A stretch of 21,072 nucleotides of DNA from Conidiobolus incongruus B7586. Its lineage: Eukaryota > Entomophthoromycota > Entomophthoromycetes > Entomophthorales > Conidiobolaceae. Below, piece after piece: positions 9,921-20,284 of the stretch (position 1 is the first letter of the stretch; each line of letters begins with the position of its first letter). The translations under genes were made by a program, and so were the position numbers. Location: assembly GCA_000697335.1 (NCBI GenBank), contig JNEM01007108.1:1-21072 (forward strand), in the 5' to 3' direction. The notes under the pieces are model-generated. The model was not told the origin of the DNA and did not search any database. It was given only the letters and a program-made list of their open reading frames with translations.

Positions 9921-11595
9921 TAACCCTCAAGGATTTAGTTCAATTTTTTCTTATGTAAAGGATTATTTTTTCATTTCGTTTCTGATTGTTTATTGATTAG
10001 GAGTGAGACTTGACAGAATTAAAGAAATGATTTAAATTTATTTAAAAAAGCAATATTAACTACTTCAGATTGTGATAATTATATGTATTATGAATGTAGT
10101 GCCGTAATATTATATCCTGATTTAGGTATCTATTGATTTCATGTAAGAATTTGGACTTTAATTAACAGCGTTTATTATATTTTTAATTATTAGTATATGA
10201 GCGAAGTTAATATAGCTATGTAAAAAAGAGATTATACATGTTAGAATTTTTGATTCTACTATAAATTTAATATATTTCCTTTTTTTAAATTCGAAAATAT
10301 GAATATTAAATTATACTTAATTGTGTAAAAAGTAGACTCTTTTGGAATTATATTCTTCATTTTTATTATGACTTTTTTTCAAAATTTTCTAATTTAACAT
10401 TAATCAATAATTTCTTTAATATAAACCATCAAAATAATGACCATTGGTCAATTTGAGATATATGATCTCTTTTCTGATAAAATTTGAAAATTTTCTTATA
10501 ATTTCCATGATATAAAATGTTTATTTTGAAAAGACAATAATTAATAATAATCTCAAAAGTAGATAAATTGAAACAATGTGAATTTGAATTAAATATATGA
10601 GAAATTTTATATTAGGGAGAATGGACTTGAATCGTGTTATTATTATTTTGATAAAATATACGGTGTTTTATTCTATTTATTAGTTTGCAAAAGTTTCTTT
10701 CAAATTTCTTAGTCTTTCAAACTTATATTCAATCATCAAATGCTCGTATTCATATCTTTGATATAAGTAATTTTAGATTTGAATTACATCAAACAAGTTG
10801 ATGTGGTATCTTATATATCACGACTATTTTTTTCGTTTTCTTATTTCAGACTATTATAATACAGAACCATTGATATAGAAGGTTAAAGTTCAATATTAAA
10901 TACTAAAAATTAAAATTAAAATTAAAAAATTTTTTTATCAAATATTTTATAAAGTAAATCACATCTTATTAATTACAATAAATTTGCATACCAATTTTAT
11001 AATTTTAATATAAAAATAAATGAAATATTTATAAATATATGAATGTTTTTAATTTATAAAAAAATTATTTAAAAATTTAATTTTTATAATATTCTTAACT
11101 TATCATTAATTTTTTTAATAAATAATATATAAATCTATTATTCTAATATTTTTGCTCAATATTAATTTGATTAGTAAATTTATAATATATATTATATATA
11201 TTTTCAATATTTATGTCGATATACCAAATGAATAAATACTTTTATTAAATAATTAGTAATAAATATAAGAATAATAATTTATTTTAATCGTTATATATTA
11301 TCAGTATAAGTTATTATAATATATTACTCAATCCGCCAAAATCATATATTTATTAATTTTCATTGAAGTTCTAAGTATTATTGAGAATTTGATAAAAATA
11401 AATGAGTTTTGTATTTTACACTATTTGAATTATATCATGATGGTGATATGGGTTTGAATAATTGAGTAATGTGAAAACATAGCTGTTTTGTCAAATAGGG
11501 TCATATTAAATAATATCGTAAATCAAGACCAGAAATGAATATATATTATATAAATATAATTATAATTTAATATAAAAATTTGGTAATAATATATA

Positions 11596-11615
11596 TTGTA
11601 TTGTATTGTATTGTA
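11596..11615. repeat. (TTGTA)4 pentanucleotide repeat
   Basis: Four perfect tandem copies of TTGTA, a small minisatellite-like run. Confidence 0.85.
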
Positions 11616-12850
11616 TTTAAAATGTTTATAATTCATGAAAATAACAATTATTATTATATTTAGTATTAGAATCTATTTTCTGAATATAGAAATCAATATA
11701 TAAAATAATTTTAAAATATATTATTCTAAATTTATTCTAATATTGTAATTAAATAATTAGTTAATTTTTAATTTAGTCAAGTCTGATATTTTCAAATAAA
11801 AATTAATTAACAAAATATATATTATTGTATTATATCATATTCATAATCATCCATTATTAATTATATTCAATTTTTATATTAATTCATATATTCAAATTTT
11901 GAAATAATTTAAAAATTATTTCAAAATATATTTTCAAATAAATTTAAATTATATCTAAGTAAAAAAATATCTTTACTTAATATAATATTTTTTTGAACTT
12001 TCAAATTATTTAATCAAATTAAATATTATTATAATGGAATATAATTATTTATTATTTTGTTTTAATATAAGTTTATATAATTTCTTTAAATTATTTTACT
12101 TAACTATTTAAAACTATTAAATATATAAAGGCTTATATTTCAAGAGGATGCTTGGTATTATAATCAAATTCAATTTTTTAATTCAATAAGGTCTTCTTTA
12201 ATAATTTTTCTCTTATTAATTTTGAAATTATAATTAATAATTAAAAAACTTTTAATTTAATATTATATTTCAAAAATACCTGTCCATCTAGACTTGATAG
12301 TTAAGTCCATATTACCTCCCATTTATAGTAGATTTGTAGGTCCATAATCAAATAATATTCTTTTTTTTAGTTCTTATCCAAAACCTATGTCATTTACTGA
12401 ATGAATTATTTAAACTCAGAAGTGGTAAGGATAAAAAAAGGTTCTAATTTTCCTGGATATTTTGCTATAATGTCTTAACTATAAATATATTTTAAGATAT
12501 ATAGTCCTAATATATTAAAGAGTAGGATTAATAAATAATTTATTAAATTTTATTACAGGTGCTTTTTTAGCAATAATCTTTGTTTACAAGACTTATTATA
12601 AAATATAACACTAATATAAAAACATTTAATTTTTATATTTTTGTCAATTCAATTATAAGTCTTATTTAATTTTTTGATATTTTTATAATAATAATTTCAA
12701 ACAAATAATGATAAATTTGTATGAATATTAAAATTTTTCTTTTTAAAACTATTAGAATTTATAAAAATAATAACTAGATTTAAAAAAACTAAATAATAGT
12801 TTAAATTATTAATAAAGTACTAGTATGTTTAAAAACTATTATATTAAATC

Positions 12851-12880
12851 AATAATAATAATAATAATAATAATAATAAT
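12851..12880. repeat. (AAT)10 microsatellite
   Basis: About ten tandem AAT units with no interruption. Confidence 0.9.
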
Positions 12881-13195
12881 TGATTTTAAAAGCCTAGGAT
12901 TTTATAATAATTGAAATTTAAATGATTATAATTAGTTTAATTATTTTTAATAAAATTAACAATATATGGAATACCTATTTAGAGTTTTTTGATTATAAAT
13001 CTTTTAATAAAAACATGTATATTTTTAATATTTGTCAATTTTTTGGATATATTCCTTAATATTGATTAATAATATTTTGATTTGTAATTTGAACTATTAA
13101 ATTTTAATTATGACTGACCTTTGATATCCAGTTATAAGCTTATCTTTGATCAAAATATTGCACTTATCTAAATCTTTCAATAAATACTAGGATAA

Positions 13196-13246
13196 AAGCC
13201 CTTCATATATCTTCAGCAAATTATGATTAATTTTGCTGAAAGGCTT
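13196..13246. repeat. Bulged inverted repeat (hairpin)
   Basis: Inner stem TTCAGCAAATTA (13212-13223) pairs with TAATTTTGCTGAA (13228-13240). Outer stem AAGCC (13196-13200) pairs with GGCTT (13242-13246) across an asymmetric bulge. It could be a small transcribed hairpin, a terminator-like structure or a remnant of a short inverted-repeat element. Confidence 0.4.
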
Positions 13247-13718
13247 ATTTCAAAAATAATATTTGATAAAGGATCCTTGATAAATTTTATCTAAGATCAA
13301 GTAACGCAAAAAATGTATAATTTCATTCAAAGAATGTGAAGTCCCCTGATGATATTGGATTTAATTCTTATAATTTAATCACAATAATTCTGTACCTTGT
13401 TTTAGAAAATGAGGTTCATGCTTTGCCTTAGTATGAAATTAGACTATCTCACTGTGTTTCCAAAACTATTTTAGCTACCTGATAAAAATTGAAAATTGGA
13501 TCGATTTTCTATTTTGAAGATCAATAATTATTCAATGATCGACCAATAGTGAATGTATTGATAAAGTTATTGAATTGTGAACATTAGCAAATATAACGAA
13601 ATATGTTTATGCGATTTTCAATTTATAGAAGTATTATATTCACATGATATTTATCTTTGATCGATTACATTTATATTTGATCAAATAATAGTTTATATGG
13701 AAATATTTGATTAACTAT

Positions 13719-14500
13719 TATATTTGAATCATATTTGAAAATTCTCAAATAATTTGCTACTAAAATCTAGTTTTCATAAATCATTGATATGGATAAATAA
13801 TTATATTCAAACTTCAAACCACCTTGATTGTATTTAGTTATATTCAATACTATAGTGGTATTAATTGATTATCTTTAGGTTAATAATTTAGAGTTCTAGT
13901 ATATTATTATAGTATGTTATCACTAAACCTATTTCTTTCTTCTCTTACGTTGTAGCCCAGAAGGTTCCATTAATATAAACTTAAACTCGTTGTTGTTGTT
14001 AGATCTGTTTTTATAATCTCTCTTGATCTTATGAACGTCTTCTGGGCAGTCTCTTCTAAAGTAAGGATGATAGAAAGCTGAACACTTGCTCATAGGTCCT
14101 TCTTTATTGCGTCGAAGGTCAGTGATCCTTGAAAAGCCATAAGCCTAGTAAAATAATCAAATTCAAAAAAAATAACAGATTTGAAAAATAAGTATAAGTA
14201 CCAGCAATTGGCGAGAGAAAGAGTACATACTCTTGTTCTTAAAACTAGCGTGTAGCTCATGTTGAGCAAATAATTCATTATCAGGAATGTAGAAACTATC
14301 ACCTTCTTGTGACCATTTAATATACTCCGAATTATTGACTACACTAAAAAAGGTTAGATTCGAGAAGAGTAAGGTCAGCAAAATGAAGAAAGATCCTCAA
14401 AAATTAATGGAGCTCTTCTAAAGATCTATGGTAAGTGTACTTACTGGTATAATTTTTTTGGAAATGATTCAGATTTTGGCATATTTCATTCAATATAACC
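13719..14500 (-). repeat. Left arm of a perfect 782-bp inverted repeat
   Basis: Base-by-base comparison with 18396-19177 (reverse complement) shows no difference over 782 bp; the paired coordinates always sum to 32896. The arm holds the whole HSF-B gene, both introns, about 210 bp of 3' flank and 18 bp upstream of the start codon. Identity stops sharply at both ends (13718 and 14501). Confidence 0.97.
13929..14482 (-). CDS. HSF-type DNA-binding domain protein, copy B (131 aa, 3 exons)
   Basis: A minimal HSF-domain protein identical to copy C. Exons are 14482-14445, 14343-14202 and 14144-13929. Introns of 101 bp (GTAAGT...TTTTAG, phase 2) and 57 bp (GTACTT...ACTAG, phase 0) separate them. The 131-residue product starts MPKSESFPKKLYHVVNN (helix 1), followed by YIKWSQEGDSFYIPD, then helix 2 (about 35-47). 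Recognition helix SMYSFSRQLLAYGF is at 51-64, the wing region at 65-80, and CSAFYHPYFRRDCPED at 81-96. The tail is Asn/Lys-rich and basic, ending QRKRRKK. An in-frame TGA two codons before the ATG fixes the start. Compared with copy A about 11 of the first 105 residues differ, mostly conservatively, while introns differ strongly, so the protein has been under selection. No coiled coil or activation domain is seen. Stop is TAG. It faces HSF-C head to head across 3.9 kb. The promoter is related to that of copy A. Confidence 0.9.
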
Positions 14501-14504
14501 AACA

Positions 14505-14572
14505 GGGACCCAGTGAACAGTGTACTGACCTAGTGGGTGACAAAATTCAGGCAATAGGGTTAGTGGAAATGC
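14505..14572 (-). promoter_or_regulatory. Conserved upstream block of HSF-B
   Basis: Matches the block upstream of HSF-A (6419-6485), with words GGGACCCA, GAACAGTGTA, CCTAGTG, GACAAAATTCA and TAGGGTTAGTGGAAATG in the same order. It lies just outside the identical arm. The equivalent region of HSF-C retains only GGGACC-like and GTGGGACAAAAT-like words. Likely promoter or 5' leader. Confidence 0.5.
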
Positions 14573-17500
14573 TGCCTGATCAATTTATCGATTATTAACT
14601 GTAAATTAGTATCAATCGAATAATAGATCAATATTTAAAAGAGAGTAAACCTAATTGAAAATGTAAGTTAACTAATAAAAAATTCGAATCAATTTTTAAT
14701 CTTATTTTTTTAAAATTTCAATATTAAGTTTATTTGATATTAAACTTCTTTATTAGGAAATCTTTTGTAAATTTTAATCTTGTGATATATCATTATTAAT
14801 CAGAATGCACTATTGGTTGATAATGAATTATGTCAGTATGAGTTTGATGGTTAGTTAATTGTTTATTTAAACTAAGTCAAACCAATTTCAATTAAACTAA
14901 AAACTGTTTTAGTTAATAAATATATATTTTTCTCCTGAGTCCTTAGATATTTTATTCTAAAATGAAACAAACATTCTGAGTGAATTTGAATTTCTTAATT
15001 TAGTAAATTCATTCCGAAAATTTATAGATTATTAAAGAAATTATACAAATCAGAGTATACTAGATAGATTGAATAGTTTCAGGAAGTTCAATTCAATACT
15101 GTTTATTATTGAAAATTGGATCTTTTGAAAATCTAACAAATCCAAATTATTTGATAATCGATGGATTATTATTTTTCTTCACCCAACATTCTACATTCGA
15201 TTAATAATTAAGATAAATAATTTTTAAATATTTATAAATATAATTCGGTATATAATACATTTTAGCTATATCAAAATGTTAAATATACTTGTTTGATTAT
15301 ATAACAAATTTTAAAATTTTTACCTTAAATCATGCATTAGTTAAAATTTTAACTAATAAAAATGTGTAAAAGGTCAAGTAACGAAATTGGCTTATCCAGT
15401 ATGTAATTAATAATCAGTTAATATACAAAAAATTTATTTCATAATGTACTGTGATATAAAAATGATTAAATATATTCGAAATATACTATGTGAACTTGAT
15501 ATTGTTAAGATTTGAATTTTGTTACTTGATTTTTATTCACATCAACTTGGTTTTAAACTATTTATACATGTTCAGTCAAAATTTTAATTTTTTTCTATCA
15601 CAATTGTTATATGAGCAAGCTTATTCCAATATAGTATGAATTTTGAATTATAACACAAGTTATTATAATAATCAAATATTTTTTAATTAATTCAATATAT
15701 TTAAGCTTTCAAATTAATTAAATGTATTAAATACCTCCTCAATCATCCACTATATTTTAGTGTCAAATTCATTTATATCAATATTTATTTACAATATCGA
15801 TATGAATTAAATTTTCTTTTTGAATGATCCTTATCTTTGAGCTCTTTCAAGTATAGTTGGTCAAGTTAAAAGTATAATATATCAGAAAGCTCTCCAGTAA
15901 TTATATCAAGATAATCATCAAACGGTTGTCATTAAGATAGGCACTAAACCATAAAATTAACTGATTTAAATTATCTGAAATTTTCAAAAAAAATATGATG
16001 TTTTAAAAAAGATCTTAGTAATACAAGATGGAATTTTGAATAGCTATAAAATCGTTCATTACATAATCTTAGCATTATCTGTAACTTTTAATAAAAAACT
16101 ATTATAATATAATTTATATTGCTTGAGATCAATATAAATTAAGTTTTATTATTTGTAACATTAATATTTTTATGTAAATAAATTAAATTCACATGATACA
16201 AATATTAATCTCAATATTAAAAAATTTATTATTTTTTTAATATTACTTTACCCTATTTAATTAATAATAGCACTTTTAATAATTTCTATAGATAATCAAG
16301 TTTAAATGGTATATTATAATGTCAGCAATAATTATGTATATATTACCATTGATTTAACTTTCTAATATTGCTTATAACAATATTTATAGAATAGGTGACT
16401 ATTTTTCATCAAATATTTTGATAAATTAATAAAATACCTTGTTTATATTGATTATGAATTTGAAATTTAAAAATCTAATCAAGATAATATAATTTAATGA
16501 TCAGAACTGAAAATTTGGAATAAGAAATCTTTGGTTCTAGTCTTGAAAACTTAGAGAATATATAAATATTGTGTTATAAATAATATTGGACTACTTTAAC
16601 GATTGATTACATAAAAAAATATAAATTTGTGCTAATTTGTTATGATATACCTATAAAATCTTCAATGCTCCAACCTATGTGAGAATAATAATAATAATAT
16701 CTCACCTATATATATAATCCTTAAATATAAATCATTATATGAAATATATTAAAATAACAGTTATGAATATTAATAATATCATTGTATCTAACCATATATT
16801 TTCATATTGAATATTGATCAAATACTATACCTTGACTTAATTCTAAAAATATTGACACAGTAATATAATACTGTATTACTTTATATACCCTGTTGGATTT
16901 TAAATAAAGATATTTAAATAAAAAACCTAGAAAATATTCTATTTATATTTTTTGAATTTTTTAACATTTTTTATATTATAATCATGAGAAATTAACTCTT
17001 CCATTAGTTATGAATTATGATTAAATTATGCTAAAACATAAATTTATCAGAGAATTTGTTGTGATTTAGTTATAAATACAGTAGTTACACTATTCTTTAT
17101 ATATTTCTGTATTATTTAATATCTTAATGCTTTAACTGTTGATAATAAGATTTAAGTTTTATAATTATACTGATAACCCCTCCATGTATTAATACATTAT
17201 GATCAATAATTGTATTGAAAAAATATATTATTCAAAATCAATTATATTTTTATATATTCCTACCTGCAACTCGAAACTAGAAATATTTTATCATAATAAA
17301 TTTTCCTAAATTCATATTTAATCATTAATATGTTTCACATTTGTTCCAAATTAATGTGAAAAATATATTGGTTTAATTGAATTTTTACATATATGATATA
17401 TTAAATTACTCATAGTTAATTAATATTCAAAACAATCACTAAAAAGAATAATTGTGCATAATATTTTTATGTTGTTGATTTAAATTTGACTAAAATATAT

Positions 17501-18395
17501 ATATGTATGTTTGTATCTTCGAACGTACCTCAATTATTTAGTATTGAATCATATTCAACAAATTCTAAACTGCTTAATTATTTATTATAAAAGGTGATCA
17601 ATTAATTTTATAGGCATATAAGCAATTCAACAAACTGCCTTGGCTATTTTAAATTATTCAAATTTGAACATTACCTTATTTTTTTAATTAAATGATAATT
17701 ATATTTATAATTTTTAAGAGTATTATTTGAATTCTTTCATATTATATTTATTTATATTAAATGAACTATATTAAATTACCTGATAAAACTTGAATGAATT
17801 CAAAAATTTTCAAACTCATATCCTTTTTTTGTCTCAGAAGTAAATTTTATTTAATAAAAGCATTATTTAAACTTAATGTACCTTTTAAATAATATTGTTA
17901 TTATTATATATGATTAAATATCTCATTAAACTTGTGTAATAAAATAAAAACAAAATTAAATTGAATTTTACAAGTGTTTAGGATAGTCAAAAAAATATTT
18001 TTCTAATATTTTGATTGAAAATTAATTAATTTGATGATCGATCATGATTCAAATATATGTAACTTAAATCACTGACCTAATCAATCAACAAAAATATCGA
18101 TGTATTAAGTTAATATTAATTAATTATTAAATTTAAACTTGTAATCATTACGAAATATAAGTTTAATCTTAGCCTGATTGAAATATTTGGATTTTAGTAG
18201 AATAACAAAAAATTATTTATATATTTAACTAGATAACTTTCACTTTTTCAAGCATATGCGATTGTCTAATCGTAAACAGATACTTATTTCATATTAATTT
18301 GGTATTTGTTTTAAACTAATTAAATTAATAAACTTCACTCACCTTCTAATATATTTTGTCCCACTTTAAGTAATCGGTTGGCTTGGTCCCATGTC
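14573..18395. other. Spacer of the inverted repeat, AT-rich, no gene recognised
   Basis: About 3.8 kb of AT-rich DNA between the two arms (full spacer 14501-18395, 3895 bp). No protein-like frame longer than chance expectation was found. Its ends are the diverged upstream regions of HSF-B and HSF-C. A short AAT/ATA run lies near 16686-16701. Confidence 0.5.
18230..18245 (-). promoter_or_regulatory. 16-bp upstream word shared by HSF-C and HSF-A
   Basis: AAGTGAAAGTTATCTA, read on the minus strand here, occurs about 170 bp upstream of the HSF-C start. The plus-strand copy at 6574-6589 lies about 178 bp upstream of HSF-A. In HSF-B the same position has a diverged version (near 14660). It shows shared ancestry of the promoters and may be a binding site. 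Confidence 0.4.
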
Positions 18396-19177
18396 GGTTA
18401 TATTGAATGAAATATGCCAAAATCTGAATCATTTCCAAAAAAATTATACCAGTAAGTACACTTACCATAGATCTTTAGAAGAGCTCCATTAATTTTTGAG
18501 GATCTTTCTTCATTTTGCTGACCTTACTCTTCTCGAATCTAACCTTTTTTAGTGTAGTCAATAATTCGGAGTATATTAAATGGTCACAAGAAGGTGATAG
18601 TTTCTACATTCCTGATAATGAATTATTTGCTCAACATGAGCTACACGCTAGTTTTAAGAACAAGAGTATGTACTCTTTCTCTCGCCAATTGCTGGTACTT
18701 ATACTTATTTTTCAAATCTGTTATTTTTTTTGAATTTGATTATTTTACTAGGCTTATGGCTTTTCAAGGATCACTGACCTTCGACGCAATAAAGAAGGAC
18801 CTATGAGCAAGTGTTCAGCTTTCTATCATCCTTACTTTAGAAGAGACTGCCCAGAAGACGTTCATAAGATCAAGAGAGATTATAAAAACAGATCTAACAA
18901 CAACAACGAGTTTAAGTTTATATTAATGGAACCTTCTGGGCTACAACGTAAGAGAAGAAAGAAATAGGTTTAGTGATAACATACTATAATAATATACTAG
19001 AACTCTAAATTATTAACCTAAAGATAATCAATTAATACCACTATAGTATTGAATATAACTAAATACAATCAAGGTGGTTTGAAGTTTGAATATAATTATT
19101 TATCCATATCAATGATTTATGAAAACTAGATTTTAGTAGCAAATTATTTGAGAATTTTCAAATATGATTCAAATATA
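18396..19177 (+). repeat. Right arm of the perfect 782-bp inverted repeat
   Basis: Exact reverse complement of 13719-14500, containing all of HSF-C plus 18 bp upstream and about 210 bp downstream. Sequence beyond 19177 is unrelated to that beyond the left arm as far as can be seen. Sequence before 18396 is a diverged relative. Confidence 0.97.
18414..18967 (+). CDS. HSF-type DNA-binding domain protein, copy C (131 aa, 3 exons)
   Basis: Exons 18414-18451, 18553-18694 and 18752-18967 are joined across introns of 101 and 57 bp. Exon 1 ends within codon 13 (CA|T, His) and exon 2 ends after Leu60. The protein is identical to copy B: HSF helix 1 near residues 7-17, recognition helix 51-64 with the SFSRQL core, FYHPYFRRD at 84-92, and a basic end QRKRRKK. 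The in-frame TGA before ATG 18414 sets the start; stop is TAG at 18965-18967. Both B and C have all splice sites intact, so both look functional. Unlike B, its 5' region outside the arm shares only short words with the other copies (TTTTGTCCCACTTT on the plus strand at 18353-18366, and the 16-bp word at 18230), so the two identical proteins may be expressed differently. Family assignment is clear; target genes and partners are unknown. Confidence 0.9.
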
Positions 19178-19807
19178 TTCTTTTAAGTATTTTAAGTACT
19201 TAGTTATTCAACTACATTCACAAATACAAATTAATCGAAATTTTCTTCAAATTTATTTTGATTGGTCAAATCATTTTTGTACATTAATAAGTATTTTGGG
19301 TAATCGTAATAGCGATATAATCACGAGTAAATTAATTCTAGAAAAATAAATAAATAATAAAGTATCATGGAGCTATTAACATATAGTTTTATTAAGATCA
19401 TTTAATATTTATCACGAACATAATGGATATAAATTATTTAATCAGATTGTATTTTAAAATTAAAATATCAAATTCAATATTTATTTTTACAATATTTAAT
19501 AGTAATTTTTCTAGAAATTTCATTCCTTATTACAATAACATAAATAATTATCAAATTAATTTTTATTCAAATCAATGAAATAGCATAATTAATAGCTGAT
19601 AAAATTCTATAAGGTCTACCTTTAATGTATTTTTCAACACTTTGAAAATTAATATAATTAATTTTATTTCCTCAACTTAATTCATTGCGATTTATTCAAT
19701 CTATAATTGAAGAATATACTACTCCAAAATTTATAGTTATTTCGAATTTTTATTATAATATAATAAAAAAAGTCAGAGCAAATGTGATATCATTTTAATA
19801 ATTAATA
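19178..19807. other. Intergenic DNA after the right arm
   Basis: AT-rich. A 61-codon open frame begins at 19164, inside the arm edge, and runs to 19349. It ends in a moderately protein-like stretch (FDWSNHFCTLISILGN), but its start straddles the repeat boundary and no family is recognised, so it is not called as a gene. Confidence 0.4.
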
Positions 19808-20284
19808 TTATCCTCTTTTCTTAATAACACAATCCAATACTAAAGGTAATTGCTTAACCCTTTTAGCTTTTTACAATTCTTCTAAATTATTTCTTTAATT
19901 TTATATTAAAGTTCAAATACTATCAGATCACTTTTCTTGAATTATATTTTATAATTTATTAAAATAATTATAATCATAGGGATTTATATTTGGTGAGTAC
20001 AGAGAATAGAGTAATATTGACTAGTTCTTTTTAATAATTAAAGTTTTAATAACTTTAGTTTGATATAAAGCTATATTTATTTAATGTAAAAACTCTTATA
20101 ATTAAATAAAATTTTAAATTTATATTAATATTGCAATCCAGCTTTTGACTCTAATTCCATTAAATTATAATTATTGTAATGTTGTGATTTTTGTCTTGAT
20201 ATAATGATATTCTTTTAAAATCAAAACCAAACTACCATCATAATTATCAATTTATCAAATATTACAGCTATAAATATCTAGTTT
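19808..20284 (-). pseudogene. C-terminal part of a second mariner-type transposase relic
   Basis: Read on the minus strand, one frame of about 159 codons runs from 20284 to a TAA at 19808-19810 with no net frameshift but with many stops. Its key block is LYSLYSPNINPYDYNYFNKL, which matches the third catalytic block of mariner/IS630 transposases (PYSPDLxPxDYxLFxxL); the catalytic Asp of PYDY is kept. The frame upstream, NIALYQTKV, fits the DNAxxH block, and the position before its Asn is exactly 35 residues from that Asp (DD34D spacing), though it is not Asp. Stops are mostly TAA and TAG, many at likely Gln or Trp positions, as in the mariner at 2085. The N-terminal half and the terminal repeats were not found, so limits are approximate. 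It is not a close copy of the first element. Confidence 0.55.

Larger units (their letters stand above)
8901..13718. other. Long AT-rich intergenic region, no gene recognised
   Basis: About 4.8 kb with no convincing reading frame on either strand. It contains the microsatellites listed separately and a bulged hairpin at 13196-13246. From about 13130 the base composition becomes less extreme. From about 13633 it is the 3' flank shared between HSF-B and HSF-A. A fragment at 12139-12200 gives a peptide IFQEDAWYYN that vaguely recalls Tc1 transposases but is too weak to call. Confidence 0.5.

Noticed and set aside
12139-12200. Peptide IFQEDAWYYN as a Tc1 transposase fragment
   Set aside because: Resembles the QQDNAPxH block only loosely and nothing downstream matches the expected SPDLNPIE block.
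14163-14381. Open frames inside the inverted-repeat arms (14090-14302, 14163-14381 and their mirror images 18515-18733, 18594-18806) as separate genes
   Set aside because: They are exon 2 of the HSF genes read on into introns, or another frame of the same exon; the spliced models explain them.
19164-19349. 61-codon frame as a gene at the edge of the right arm
   Set aside because: Starts inside the repeat edge, has no recognisable family, and lacks a counterpart at the left arm.
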